From Stenotrophomonas maltophilia (lineage in GTDB: Bacteria; Pseudomonadota; Gammaproteobacteria; Xanthomonadales; Xanthomonadaceae): a stretch of DNA of 64,000 nucleotides. A model generated the notes under the pieces. The model worked only from the letters and a program-made list of their open reading frames with translations. It had not been told where the DNA came from and made no database searches. The stretch covers positions 248,001 through 312,000 of the forward strand of contig NZ_QFHO01000001.1 of the NCBI RefSeq assembly GCF_004920835.1, written 5' to 3'. The position numbers and the translations under genes were made by a program. The first letter of the stretch is position 1. Every line of letters starts with the position of its first letter. Of this stretch, positions 32,721 through 41,616 are shown piece after piece.

Positions 32721-33095
32721 ATGAACGAATCGGACTTCCCCCACCTGCACGCCTACCGCAGCACCGCCCACGATGACGGTTCGCCGCAGACTGCGCCCGC
32801 AGTGGACAGGAACACCTTCATTACCAACCTCAACCGTATCGGCTCCGGTGCGGCGGCTGACGGGCAACCCTGGCCGGAGCGTCACCAGCTGCCCGGGCGC
32901 TGCCTGGCCCTGGCCGATGCCGATTGTGCGTTGAATGGATTGCGGGTGCTGCTGGAAATGCTGCTGGCGGCCGAACGCACCCGCCAGAACGGCGAACCGG
33001 AAGAGTACGTGGGCGACCGGGTGATGGAGGGGTTGGTACTGGCCAGCCAGTCGTTGTGCGCGCAGGCGGTGGGGCGGTTGCAGGTGGAGGTGTGA
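32721..33095 (+). CDS. Small protein of unknown function downstream of a structured leader
   Basis: The 124-aa product is soluble and opens MNESDFPHLHAYRST. Its C-terminal two thirds are helical (RCLALADADCALNGLRVLLE, then GDRVMEGLVLASQSLC). I do not recognise the family. GGAG lies 7 nt before the ATG. The start at 32721 was chosen over a longer reading because the extra N-terminal residues would come from the structured segment. The leader suggests post-transcriptional control or a separate RNA; the protein itself gives no hint of the signal. Confidence 0.6.
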   Translation: MNESDFPHLHAYRSTAHDDGSPQTAPAVDRNTFITNLNRIGSGAAADGQPWPERHQLPGRCLALADADCALNGLRVLLEMLLAAERTRQNGEPEEYVGDRVMEGLVLASQSLCAQAVGRLQVEV

Positions 33096-33189
33096 CGTCG
33101 TGCGACGCGCCGGTCGACGGGCAGAAGTGTCAGGCTGCCTCGTCCCCCGTTCATCTACTGTCCGTGAGGGAGCCGCCACCATCACCCGC

Positions 33190-34200
33190 TCAGGGCTGCT
33201 TCGTCACCCACGCCCAGACACGTGTCCAAATCTCCGGTGCGATCGAGATGCGCTTGCCCGGACGCGCGGGATCAGTCACCCGCATCCCGTGGTCGGCCTC
33301 CGGATAGACCCAGTAGTCAAGGTTGCTACGACCACGGGACAGGAACGCCACCATCGCAAAATCGGTGTTGATGATTGGGGCCTTGTCATCGTCACCGCCC
33401 TGCACCAACAGCAGCGGAATCTTCAGTGCCAGCATGTCGTCCACCACGGCATGCGCACCGAACCCGGACCAGCGCCGGTTGGTCTCGCCCATGAACTGTT
33501 GCTCCAGGCCGAGCGGATTGGCATGGATAGCCTTGATGGCCGCGAAGACCTCCTCGACGGCGGCCTGCGCTTCGGCGCGGGTGATCTCGCCCCGTTCGGC
33601 ACGCAGCCGTTGCTCGATGATGAAGTCGTGGTACTGCGGCAAGGCCAGTCCGCCCCATCCCATGGCCTTGTCCGCGTGTGCCTGGCCTGCCACAGCAAAG
33701 ACATACTGCGCTCCCTCGGATCCGCCCATGATCACGACCTGATCGACCCTGGCCCCCAGCGTGCGGCGTGCGGCTGCAATGGCCTTCACCGTGCGCGCGA
33801 TCAGATTGTCGCGCGCAAGCCCCGCTCGATAGATGGGCCCATCCAGCTGCACAGGTCTTCCTGTTGCCTCGTCCAGCCGCATATCAGCAGAGAACGGGAT
33901 CCCGGGCTTGTCCACCAGCAGGAAGTGCGCGCGGTCGCGAAATGCGAAGAGATCGCGGGGAAAACTGGTTCCCTGGCTGCCGTCGCTGAAACGCTGGAAG
34001 TGCGGGAAGGCACCTGAGCCTGGCAGCCATACCACGAGCGGTCCCTTTTCCTCCGGGTTGAGGTTGTCGATGTGCCAGCCAATGTCACCCAGGGCCGGGT
34101 CATGTACCACATGGCTATCGAACTGCGCAGGCGTTGCCGCCTCCAGCGCAGCAGCCGGCATTGCCAGCACAGCCAGAGCCACCGCCAGGATCAACTGCAT
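33190..34200 (-). CDS. Secreted alpha/beta hydrolase
   Basis: This 336-aa exported protein has a signal peptide (MQLILAVALAVLAMPAAALE). The fold is alpha/beta hydrolase: the first strand and oxyanion region read GPLVVWLPGSGAFPHFQ, the nucleophile elbow is VIMGGSEGAQYV (Ser in GGSEG), and the C-terminal acid/base pair would come from LLVQGGDDDKAP and EADHGMRV. Family members include peptidases and esterases; the substrate is unknown. It stands alone. A decayed hydrolase fragment lies just beyond its start on the opposite strand. Confidence 0.75.
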   Translation of the reverse strand: MQLILAVALAVLAMPAAALEAATPAQFDSHVVHDPALGDIGWHIDNLNPEEKGPLVVWLPGSGAFPHFQRFSDGSQGTSFPRDLFAFRDRAHFLLVDKPGIPFSADMRLDEATGRPVQLDGPIYRAGLARDNLIARTVKAIAAARRTLGARVDQVVIMGGSEGAQYVFAVAGQAHADKAMGWGGLALPQYHDFIIEQRLRAERGEITRAEAQAAVEEVFAAIKAIHANPLGLEQQFMGETNRRWSGFGAHAVVDDMLALKIPLLLVQGGDDDKAPIINTDFAMVAFLSRGRSNLDYWVYPEADHGMRVTDPARPGKRISIAPEIWTRVWAWVTKQP

Positions 34201-34264
34201 GTCTTCCCCCTGATCTGCTTATGGAACATTCCCGCAAATTGCACACTGGGTTGCCAGGCCACAA

Positions 34265-34674
34265 GTGCAGAACGTATCCATGCATACCACGATGGGACAG
34301 CGCCACGCGTTCAAGCAGGCCGACAGTGCACGCGTGCAGGCAGACGATGCCCAGCTGCGGGCAATGCTGCCGCCGGCCATGGTTGCCGACTACGCGGTGC
34401 TGACCGAACAACTGGATGCGCCCGGTGCGGAGACCCCACGCTCAATGCCGGACGTGCCGGTGGTGCTGCTGACTGCAACGAAGCTCGCGGCTGAACCGCT
34501 GTTCTTCGAAGAAACCGCAGCGGGCAAAGCACTCTGAAAGGCACAGCACGCCCTGCTCTTCTCGGGTTCACGCGCGGTACGCATCGCTATCTGTCGACCG
34601 GACACACCCTCCAGCGCGAGGACCCTGCTGCGGTCGTGGCCGCGATTCAATCGGTCATCGGCATCCTGAAGTAG
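34265..34674 (+). pseudogene. Decayed C-terminal fragment of an alpha/beta hydrolase
   Basis: An open frame of 90 aa (34265-34537) ends PDVPVVLLTATKLAAEPL..GKAL and stops at TGA, where relatives would have Trp. Reading past the stop gives KAQHALLFSG. After a one-base frame change near 34560 the sequence continues THRYLSTGHTLQREDPAAVV and IQSVIGILK to a TAG at 34672. That tail, with GH followed by Q.EDP..V, is a typical hydrolase catalytic-His end. The fragment therefore has both a nonsense change and a frameshift and lacks the N-terminal two thirds. It is unlikely to be functional. Confidence 0.65.
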
Positions 34675-34709
34675 TTGTTCCAGGCAATGGCTTTCCGGAT
34701 TGTCTCCGG

Positions 34710-35504
34710 CTACTGCCCCCGCAGGCGCACCGCAAAATACCGTGTCGGGGAAAGACCAAGCGCCTTCTTGAACATCGTGATGAAGGCTGTCACCGACTCA
34801 TAGCCCAGCGTCTCGGAAACGCGTTGCACTGGTGCACCGCCGGCGAGTTCACGAATGGCGATGAGCAGATGCAGCTGCTGCCGCCAGCGCCCGAAGGACA
34901 ATCCCGTTTCCCGTTCGATGAGCCGGGTCAACGTGCGCTCGCCCAGGGCCAGGCGCATGGACCACTGACTGATGGTGCTGCGGTCTGCCGGATCAGCCGA
35001 CAGCGCCGCAGCCAACGCCCGCACCTTCGGGTGATTACTGACCGGTAGCGAGAGGTGCTCGGCCGGCATCTGCACCAGTTCGTCCAGCAGCACCCGCGCC
35101 AGCCGATCGGCGTGACTGCCATGCGGATAGTCCAGTGGCGCGTCGGCCAGGTGCAGGATCATCTCGCGCAGCATCGGGGAGATCGCCAGCGTCACGCACT
35201 GCGCTGGCAGTTCGACGATGCCGGGCTCGACGAATAGGTAGCACAGGCGCGCGTTGGCGGTGGCGCGGTTGCTGTGCGGCATGCCACCCGGAATCCAGAC
35301 GCCACACTGGGGCGGCACGATCCACAGCGCATTGGCCACTTCGCAGGTCACCGCCCCATGCAGCGCAAGAATGAGCTGGCCCTTGCGGTGCTCATGCACG
35401 GGAATTTCCGCGTCGTGCTCGGCCACCTGGAGGCGGCTGGCGACCGCCGGGCGATCGGTCTCGTCCGGGTCCAGGTCAAAGCCAGGGAGCGAAATGCGAG
35501 CCAT
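34710..35504 (-). CDS. AraC-family regulator of the adjacent efflux operon
   Basis: This regulator of about 264 aa has an N-terminal cupin-like sensor (EIPVHEHRKGQLILALHGAV, then GVWIPGGMPHSN) and a C-terminal double helix-turn-helix at about 165-260 (SMRLALGERTLTRLIERETG, then VSETLGYESVTAFITMFKKA). The cupin-first layout is typical of AraC proteins that control neighbouring exporters. The start at 35504 marks the domain onset; an upstream reading would cross the divergent promoter. It is divergent from the FUSC/HlyD/outer-membrane-factor operon with a 70-bp gap. Confidence 0.88.
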   Translation of the reverse strand: MARISLPGFDLDPDETDRPAVASRLQVAEHDAEIPVHEHRKGQLILALHGAVTCEVANALWIVPPQCGVWIPGGMPHSNRATANARLCYLFVEPGIVELPAQCVTLAISPMLREMILHLADAPLDYPHGSHADRLARVLLDELVQMPAEHLSLPVSNHPKVRALAAALSADPADRSTISQWSMRLALGERTLTRLIERETGLSFGRWRQQLHLLIAIRELAGGAPVQRVSETLGYESVTAFITMFKKALGLSPTRYFAVRLRGQ

Positions 35505-35574
35505 TCTCACATTGACCGGTTTTAGCGATTGGTTGTCATTGTAGCGAAATTCGCCATGGCGGCCGATCACTAGC

Positions 35575-37545
35575 ATGAGCCGCATGCACTCTCCCACCCC
35601 GTTCCTCCCCCACGTGCTCCAGGCATTTGCACGGTTGAAGAGCCCTGCCCTCAGGACCGACCAGGAGGCGGTACTGTTCTCGCTCAAATGCCTGCTCGCC
35701 GCGTCGCTGGGGTTGTATGTCTCTCTGCGAATCGGCCTGAACCGCCCGTTCTGGGTGATCGGCACGGTCTATCTGGTGTCGCAGCCACTGTCCGGCGCAA
35801 CCCTCAGCCGAGGTCTGTTCCGCCTGCTCGGTACCGTGGGTGGGGCCATCGCCACCGTCGCGCTGGTGCCACGCTTCGCCAATGCCCCGTTGGTGCTGAG
35901 CGCCGCGCTCGCCACCTGGATGGCACTGTGCCTGTATCTGGCGATGCTCGACCGCACGCCACGTGCGTACGCGTTCCTGCTGGCCGGCTATACCACCAGC
36001 CTGATTGGTTTTCCTGCGGTGATGGTGCCGGGAGATGTGTTCACCATTGCCATCACGCGGGTGCAGGAAATCTCCATCGGCATCCTGGCCGCAACGCTGG
36101 TACATGGGCTGGTGCTGCCGCGCCGGGTCTCGATGCGCGTGCACGCGCGGGTTGCTGCCGTGCTCGATGATGCGGAACGATGGACGCGCGACATGCGCGC
36201 CGGTGCATCGAACACGGTGCTGGCAACGGACCGTTCGAAAGTGGCTGCCGACCTGCTCGAGCTGCATGTGCTGTCGATCCACCTGCCCTTCGACAGCGCC
36301 CACGGCGTGGCCCAGGTACAGATCCTGCGCGCCCTGCATGACCGGATGCTGGACGTACTGATGCTGTCCAGCGCGGTGGAAGATTCCGTCGCCCGGCTGC
36401 GTTCACCGCAGGCCGGCGCAATGGATGCAACGGGCTGGCGCGATCTGCTGCAGGCCAGCCTCACCGCGCAACGGGCCGAACTCGACCTTGCCCACGCCGA
36501 CTGCCGCGTGCTGCAGGCACAACTGCACACTGCGCGCCCCGACTGGCGCCTGCAGGTGCCTGACCGTCTTTCGCGGAATGCGCAGGGCGCAATGATTCAC
36601 CGGGACCACAGGATCGCCGCGCGCAGCGCGCTGGGGGCGTTCGTGGGCATCCTGCTAAGCTGCGTGCTGTGGATCATTACGGGCTGGTCTGACGGCGCCA
36701 CGGCGGTGTCCATCATCGGCACTGCATGCGTTCTGTTCGGCACCCTCGAAGCGCCGGCACCGCATGTCATGCGCTACCTGGTGGGATCGTGCATCGGCGT
36801 TGCCGTCGGCCTGCTCTACGGTCTGCTGATCTTCCCCACGCTGTCCGATATTGTCGGCCTGATTGTCGCGCTGGCGCCGGTGCTGCTGCTGTGCGGATCG
36901 TTCCTGGCCCGGCCGCCCTTCATCATGGCCGCCTTGGGCGTGGTGCTGACCTTCCCGCTCATCGCAGGCCTGGGCGCGACCAATACGGTCAACATCGTCG
37001 GCGCACTCAACAGCAGCGTTGCGTTGTTCGTGGGTACGGCGGTGGCACTGTGCAGCATGCAGCTGTTCCAGACCGCCGATGCGGGCCGCAACCGCGCACG
37101 GCTGGAGCATTCGATCCGTCGGGACATCGCACGACACGCCGCCGGACAAGGCGGTGTGACCCGCGCCTGGCTCAGCCGCGTGCTGGATCGAGTCGGGCTG
37201 CTCGCTCCCAGGTTGCAGGGCCATTCCAGCGCAGCACACGACCTGCGAGCGTTGTTTGCGGACGTTCGTGCGGCACGTGCATCCAACCAACTCCGCGCAC
37301 TGGACAAGTGCCTGCACAACCCGCAGGTCCGGGCGCTTCATGCGGCGCTGATCGAACGCGTCGCTGCACATTTCAGGGTTCGCGCCCACTCGGCACGCAG
37401 TGTCGACATCCATCTTCTGGAACTGCTGGACCGCATGCGCGAGGCAGCGGCGGCCAGCAGCGGGGCTGATCAGGGGCATCTGTCGCACCTGCTCTGCGGG
37501 TTGCGCCGCGACCTGCTGGCATCCCCGCTTACCCATCGGCACTGA
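35575..37545 (+). CDS. FUSC/AaeB-type aromatic compound exporter
   Basis: This 656-aa inner-membrane pump is of the fusaric-acid-resistance/AaeB family. Two membrane blocks are visible: residues 30-190 (LKCLLAASLGLYVSLRIGL, FWVIGTVYLVSQPLSGATLS) and 345-510 (ALGAFVGILLSCVLWIITGW, LVGSCIGVAVGLLYGLLIF). A cytoplasmic helical segment follows each. It probably exports aromatic acids or antibiotics with the HlyD and outer-membrane partners downstream. The first ATG is used; a second three codons in is possible. It differs in regulator (AraC rather than LysR) from the S. maltophilia fusaric-acid operon as I recall it. Confidence 0.85.
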   Translation: MSRMHSPTPFLPHVLQAFARLKSPALRTDQEAVLFSLKCLLAASLGLYVSLRIGLNRPFWVIGTVYLVSQPLSGATLSRGLFRLLGTVGGAIATVALVPRFANAPLVLSAALATWMALCLYLAMLDRTPRAYAFLLAGYTTSLIGFPAVMVPGDVFTIAITRVQEISIGILAATLVHGLVLPRRVSMRVHARVAAVLDDAERWTRDMRAGASNTVLATDRSKVAADLLELHVLSIHLPFDSAHGVAQVQILRALHDRMLDVLMLSSAVEDSVARLRSPQAGAMDATGWRDLLQASLTAQRAELDLAHADCRVLQAQLHTARPDWRLQVPDRLSRNAQGAMIHRDHRIAARSALGAFVGILLSCVLWIITGWSDGATAVSIIGTACVLFGTLEAPAPHVMRYLVGSCIGVAVGLLYGLLIFPTLSDIVGLIVALAPVLLLCGSFLARPPFIMAALGVVLTFPLIAGLGATNTVNIVGALNSSVALFVGTAVALCSMQLFQTADAGRNRARLEHSIRRDIARHAAGQGGVTRAWLSRVLDRVGLLAPRLQGHSSAAHDLRALFADVRAARASNQLRALDKCLHNPQVRALHAALIERVAAHFRVRAHSARSVDIHLLELLDRMREAAAASSGADQGHLSHLLCGLRRDLLASPLTHRH

Positions 37546-37549
37546 CCAC

Positions 37550-37759
37550 ATGTTTTCTGATTTTTCCATTGATGGCGTGCTCATTCCCGGCCTGCTCGCC
37601 GTAGCCGTCGCCGCGCTGGCGTTGTCGGTGCTGGCCTCACGCCTGCTCGCCAGCCTCGGTCTGTACCGGTTGTTCGCCTGGCGGCCATTGGTGGGCCTGT
37701 CCCTGTTCGTGATCCTGGCAGAGCTGATGATCCGGCTCACGCCCCTGTTCGAGAAATGA
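37550..37759 (+). CDS. DUF1656 (AaeX-like) small membrane protein
   Basis: The 69-aa product has two membrane helices (IPGLLAVAVAALALSVLASR and PLVGLSLFVILAELMIRL) and the family opening FSDFSIDGVLIPGLL. DUF1656/AaeX proteins are a constant small partner between FUSC pumps and their HlyD adaptors. It starts 4 bp after the FUSC gene and ends 1 bp before the HlyD gene. Confidence 0.85.
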   Translation: MFSDFSIDGVLIPGLLAVAVAALALSVLASRLLASLGLYRLFAWRPLVGLSLFVILAELMIRLTPLFEK

Positions 37760-37760
37760 A

Positions 37761-38645
37761 ATGAAACACACGCTTGCTGTCATCGGGCGCTGGAGTGCAA
37801 CGCTGATTGTGTTTGCGATCGCCGTCGTCGCCTCCCTGTCCATCTGGAAACGTTACGAAACGCGCCCGTGGACACGGGATGGACGGGTAAGCGCCGATGT
37901 GGTGCGCGTTGCGTCGGACATAGGTGGACTGGTCACCCAGGTACTGGTGCACGACAACCAGCAGGTCAGCGCAGGTCAACTGCTGCTGGTGCTGGATCAA
38001 CCGCGCTTCGCTGCCACGCTTGAGAAGGCCGACGCAGCGGTCAGCAGCGCACGCGCCACGCTGGCGCTGGCCCGCCGCGAATCGTCGCGGGACAACGCAC
38101 TTGGCAACCTGGTCGCGTCGGAAATCCGCGAACGCAATGCCGCCAAGGTCGATACCGAGCTGGCCGCCCTGGCGCAGGCACGGGCCGAACAGCGCGTTGC
38201 CCAGCTCAACGTGCAACGCACCGAGGTGCGCGCGACCACCGATGGCATCATCACCAACCTCGACCTGCACGCGGGCGACTACCTGCAACCCGGTGCGCAG
38301 GCGCTGGCGCTGATCGACACCCGCAGCCTGCGTATCGAGGGCTACTTCGAGGAAACCAAACTGGGCTGCATCACCGAAGGCGATGCCGCCGTGGCCCGCC
38401 TGATGGGCGACGACCACGACGTCCGCGGACACGTGGACACCATCGCCGCTGGTATTGCCGACGATCAGCGCTCGAACACGCACAACCTGCTGCCGGCCGT
38501 GGCGCCGACCTACACCTGGGTGAGACTGGCACAGCGCATCCCGGTACGCATCCGTATCGATGATGCTCCGTCGGATACGCGTCTGATCGTCGGCCGCACT
38601 GCGAACGTGACCATCACGCCCTCGGCACAGGGAGCCTGCAAGTGA
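37761..38645 (+). CDS. HlyD/AaeA-type periplasmic adaptor
   Basis: This 294-aa membrane fusion protein has an N-terminal anchor at residues 9-28 (GRWSATLIVFAIAVVASLSI). Biotinyl-lipoyl-like halves flank a coiled-coil hairpin: DIGGLVTQVLVHDNQQVSAG and TEVRATTDGIITNLDLHAGD. A beta-barrel domain follows (RIEGYFEETKLGCITEGDAA). It links the FUSC pump to the outer-membrane factor. It overlaps the next gene by 4 bp. Confidence 0.92.
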   Translation: MKHTLAVIGRWSATLIVFAIAVVASLSIWKRYETRPWTRDGRVSADVVRVASDIGGLVTQVLVHDNQQVSAGQLLLVLDQPRFAATLEKADAAVSSARATLALARRESSRDNALGNLVASEIRERNAAKVDTELAALAQARAEQRVAQLNVQRTEVRATTDGIITNLDLHAGDYLQPGAQALALIDTRSLRIEGYFEETKLGCITEGDAAVARLMGDDHDVRGHVDTIAAGIADDQRSNTHNLLPAVAPTYTWVRLAQRIPVRIRIDDAPSDTRLIVGRTANVTITPSAQGACK

Positions 38646-40078
38646 GTTTGCGAACAGTACGTGGTGGGCTGCTTGCCCTGCTGCTGCCGATGACGGCCTG
38701 CGTGTCCGGCCCCGACTATCACCTGCCTGCGAGTGCGGTCGCTGCCTCCCCCCGGGCGTCGCGGACGTTTATCTCGGCGCAGGAGGCATCGTTCAGCCAC
38801 GACGCGCCACCGGATCGATGGTGGCAACTGTATGGTGACCCCCGGCTTGACGCCTACGTACGCGAAGCACTGGCGGCCAATACCGACCTCCGCGCCGCCG
38901 ATGCCAACCTTCGGCGCGCCAGCGCAACCGTGCTGGAGTACAGTGCGCGCGGTTCCGTGCAGGCCGAAGTGGATGCATCGGGCACGCTCACCCATGCCGG
39001 TGGTTACACCCAGGCGTCGGCCGCACCGCAGTCCTATGCGCTGGGCGTTAACCTCTCCTTCCCGCTGGATCTTGCAGGCGGCATCCGCCGCGGCATCGAA
39101 GCCGCCAACGCGGACGCGGAGGCCGTCGCTGCGGCACGGGACCAGGTCCGCGTGGTCGTCGCTGCTGCCGTCACCCGTGCCTATCTCCAGGTGTGCACCA
39201 GCAATCACACGCTCACTGCAACCCAGCGGGTGCTGGCGATACAGCACGCCACGCTGGAGGCAACCCGTCGCCTGGCTGCAGGCGGGCGCGGAACGGGCTT
39301 CGATGTCAGCCGTGCCGGTGCCGCCGTCAACCGCAGCGCGGCGGGGGTACCGCACCTGCTGGCGGAACGCCAGGCCGCACTGTTCGAACTGGCCACACTG
39401 ATGGGCAGGCTCCCGGCGGACTATCCCAAGGAGGCCGAAGCTTGCCCTCGGCCCCCTGAGCTGGAGCAGGCGCTGCCGGTCGGTGACGGCTGGCAGCTGC
39501 TCCAGCGGCGCCCTGACATACGCGCAGCCGAACGCAGCCTGGCCGCCGCAACTGCAATGATCGGCGCCGAGACCGCGAGCCTCTATCCGCAGATCATCCT
39601 GGGCGCTTCTTCGGGCGTGGCTGGCGCGCCGGCGCATCTGCTGTCGGCCGACGGCTTCGGTGCGAGCATCGGTCCCGTGCTGTCATGGCACTGGCCCAAC
39701 CGCCGCGTAGCCAAGGCCCGCATCGCAGCGGCCGGTGCCAATGCAGATACCGCTCTCGCATCCTTTGACGGCATCGTGCTGCAGGCACTGCGCCAGACCG
39801 AGACCGCGCTTTCTGCCTGCGCGCAGGAGCTCGACCGCGAGCGCAGCCTGGCGCAGGCGCGTGGGGACGCAGCGCGGGCCGCCGGGCAGGCACAGCAACT
39901 CTACCGTTTCGGCAGGATCGATTTTCTCGATGTGCTTTCGGCCCAGGCCGCGCTGGCAGATGCGGAGTCCGCGTTGGCCGCCTCGCGCGCGCAGCGCATT
40001 GACCGCCAGATGGATCTTTTCCTGTCCTTGGGTGGTGGCTGGGCTGCGGGCGACGCGGCCAATGGCGCGGTCCGCTGA
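38642..40078 (+). CDS. NodT-family outer-membrane efflux lipoprotein
   Basis: This 478-aa TolC-like outer-membrane factor has a signal peptide and lipobox (LLPMTACVSGPDY, Cys near residue 20). Two outer-membrane-efflux repeats each carry a long alpha-helical segment; RRPDIRAAERSLAAATAMIG near 290 is typical of the NodT family. It completes an envelope-spanning exporter with the FUSC pump and HlyD adaptor. It is the last gene of the AraC-linked operon; about 130 bp separate it from the next gene. Confidence 0.92.
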   Translation: MSLRTVRGGLLALLLPMTACVSGPDYHLPASAVAASPRASRTFISAQEASFSHDAPPDRWWQLYGDPRLDAYVREALAANTDLRAADANLRRASATVLEYSARGSVQAEVDASGTLTHAGGYTQASAAPQSYALGVNLSFPLDLAGGIRRGIEAANADAEAVAAARDQVRVVVAAAVTRAYLQVCTSNHTLTATQRVLAIQHATLEATRRLAAGGRGTGFDVSRAGAAVNRSAAGVPHLLAERQAALFELATLMGRLPADYPKEAEACPRPPELEQALPVGDGWQLLQRRPDIRAAERSLAAATAMIGAETASLYPQIILGASSGVAGAPAHLLSADGFGASIGPVLSWHWPNRRVAKARIAAAGANADTALASFDGIVLQALRQTETALSACAQELDRERSLAQARGDAARAAGQAQQLYRFGRIDFLDVLSAQAALADAESALAASRAQRIDRQMDLFLSLGGGWAAGDAANGAVR

Positions 40079-40145
40079 GGTCGTCTTCGCAGCAGCAGCC
40101 GCAACGCGATCTGTTCATGAAAGCCATGCCCACGCCCGTATTCAT

Positions 40146-41279
40146 TCACACGGCCTGCCGTACATTCGCGCTCACAGCGCCGCATAACGCGGCCATGACG
40201 GAGGCATCCCGATGACATCCATACGTCTGCTTGCCATTGCCGTGAGCACGGCCGCTGCACTCGCCGCGGCTCCCGCCTTCGCCGATCCGCCGCACCACGC
40301 GCGCGGCAACGGCCCGCCACCGCATGCAGGCGGCCCACACAACCGTGATGCGCCGCCGCCGGGCTGGCAGAACAAAGCCTGGCGACGTGGTGAGCGCCTG
40401 CCTTGGGCCGAAGTGGATCGCCGTTACTGGGTGGACGACTATGCGCGTTATCACCTGCGTGAGCCGGGCCGCGACCGGCGCTGGGTGCGCCAGTCCGACA
40501 ACGAGTACTTGTTGGTGGAGATCGCCACCGGGCTGATCGTCGACGCCCTGCATCGCTGAAGCGACCTGCAGCGTCCCCACACGGAGCGATTTACCTCGAT
40601 GCAGACACCTTACGACCGGGGTCGCCCCAGTCGGCGGTGTTTGCGTCCACGGCGCCCCGCCTGCCTCCGCGGCCGCCCGGCATGCATGCCCTCCCGCAGT
40701 GCGACATACCCGCACATTAGCGCTCCCGCACATCAGCGCTCTGGCAAAGAGCCCCATCACCACCAGTATTTCGAATCCCCGAACACCAAAGATCTGGCTG
40801 ATGGAAACCTCCAGTGAGCACAGCCTGCCGCAGCGCAGGCCCTGCTCGTTGAAGCCGTAGATGAGCACCAGCACGCCCATCAACGTACACCACGCCATCA
40901 GGGCCAGGCTTGCGATGAAGAGACGATGGATACGCATGCGCTTGCTGCGGTCTTCTACGGTGATGTCACGCGCGACTTTACGAGTACGTAATCGGAAGCA
41001 TTCCATCTCCACCGACCAGGCTTCGGTATCCAGGCCCAACCGGTTCTCATACCACCATCGCTGCGCACAGCGGCCACTACATCCACTGCTGGCATAGCGG
41101 GCAAAGGGAACACCGGCGTGCTCCACCACGTCAGGTTGCCCCAGCGCCCGGAGTACCTCGACCCTGCTCGCCTCGACCGGGACCGAGGCAAGCGCGCGGG
41201 AATGCCACACTGAGATCGCCGAGCAACCGGCAACGTACGCCACGGACAGGCCGGCAAGCCCCCAAATCGGCGTCCTCAT
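40146..41279 (-). CDS. Unknown membrane protein, probably over-long at its C-terminus
   Basis: The start at 41279 has a strong GGGAGG site. The first 200 residues look real: an N-terminal hydrophobic stretch with a possible lipobox (VAYVAGCSAIS), a Cys-rich loop (SSGCSGRCAQRWWYENRLGL) and two membrane helices (LFIASLALMAWCTLMGVLVL, then FEILVVMGLFARALMC). After about residue 205 the sequence becomes low-quality and runs antisense through the whole rcnB-like gene to a stop at 40146. The true end is probably near 40660, lost by a frameshift or stop loss. No family recognised. Confidence 0.45.
   Translation of the reverse strand: MRTPIWGLAGLSVAYVAGCSAISVWHSRALASVPVEASRVEVLRALGQPDVVEHAGVPFARYASSGCSGRCAQRWWYENRLGLDTEAWSVEMECFRLRTRKVARDITVEDRSKRMRIHRLFIASLALMAWCTLMGVLVLIYGFNEQGLRCGRLCSLEVSISQIFGVRGFEILVVMGLFARALMCGSANVRVCRTAGGHACRAAAEAGGAPWTQTPPTGATPVVRCLHRGKSLRVGTLQVASAMQGVDDQPGGDLHQQVLVVGLAHPAPVAARLTQVITRIVVHPVTAIHFGPRQALTTSPGFVLPARRRRITVVWAACMRWRAVAARVVRRIGEGGSRGECSGRAHGNGKQTYGCHRDASVMAALCGAVSANVRQAV
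40212..40559 (+). CDS. RcnB-family periplasmic protein
   Basis: The 115-aa product has a signal peptide (RLLAIAVSTAAALAAAPAFA) and a short His/Pro/Gly-rich linker (DPPHHARGNGPPPHAGG). The RcnB fold follows: RRGERLPWAEVDRRYWVDDY, then REPGRDRRWVRQSDNEYLLV and EIATGLIVDAL. RcnB proteins act in the periplasm; the E. coli member tunes nickel and cobalt export, but many relatives have no known role. No rcnA exporter is nearby. GGAGG lies 10 nt upstream of the ATG. Confidence 0.85.
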   Translation: MTSIRLLAIAVSTAAALAAAPAFADPPHHARGNGPPPHAGGPHNRDAPPPGWQNKAWRRGERLPWAEVDRRYWVDDYARYHLREPGRDRRWVRQSDNEYLLVEIATGLIVDALHR

Positions 41280-41421
41280 TGGCAGATCCCCTCCCGCGCC
41301 GCGCGCCCGCGCGTCATCCGCGCAGATACTCTTCAACGTCAAACCGGCCTGTTGTGGCGCCCGGCATCCGTGCTAGCGTGCGCCGACCGATGATTCAGGA
41401 TGAACACAGGGACGCCCGTCG

Positions 41422-41616
41422 ATGGCAGGCAAGAGCCGGAAGGACAGGATCGCGCAGGAGATCGGTCTGTTCATGCAGCAGTACGCGCGCAAGGCGCAGC
41501 GCCATACCGAACCCAATGACCGGCCGTACGATCGGAAACTGGAAGCGCGGCTCAAGCGCTTGCCGCCGGAAGAACTGGGTAGGCTGCTTTCCGCAGAGGA
41601 GGACGACGATGACTAG
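41422..41616 (+). CDS. Small charged protein, unknown
   Basis: The 64-aa product is strongly charged, opening MAGKSRKDRIAQEIGLFMQQ and ending in an acidic tail (SAEEDDDD). It is predicted helical with no membrane segment. Similar small proteins occur widely without known role. Its last 8 bp overlap the start of the next gene, whose ribosome site GAGGAGG lies inside it, so the two are coupled. Confidence 0.55.
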   Translation: MAGKSRKDRIAQEIGLFMQQYARKAQRHTEPNDRPYDRKLEARLKRLPPEELGRLLSAEEDDDD

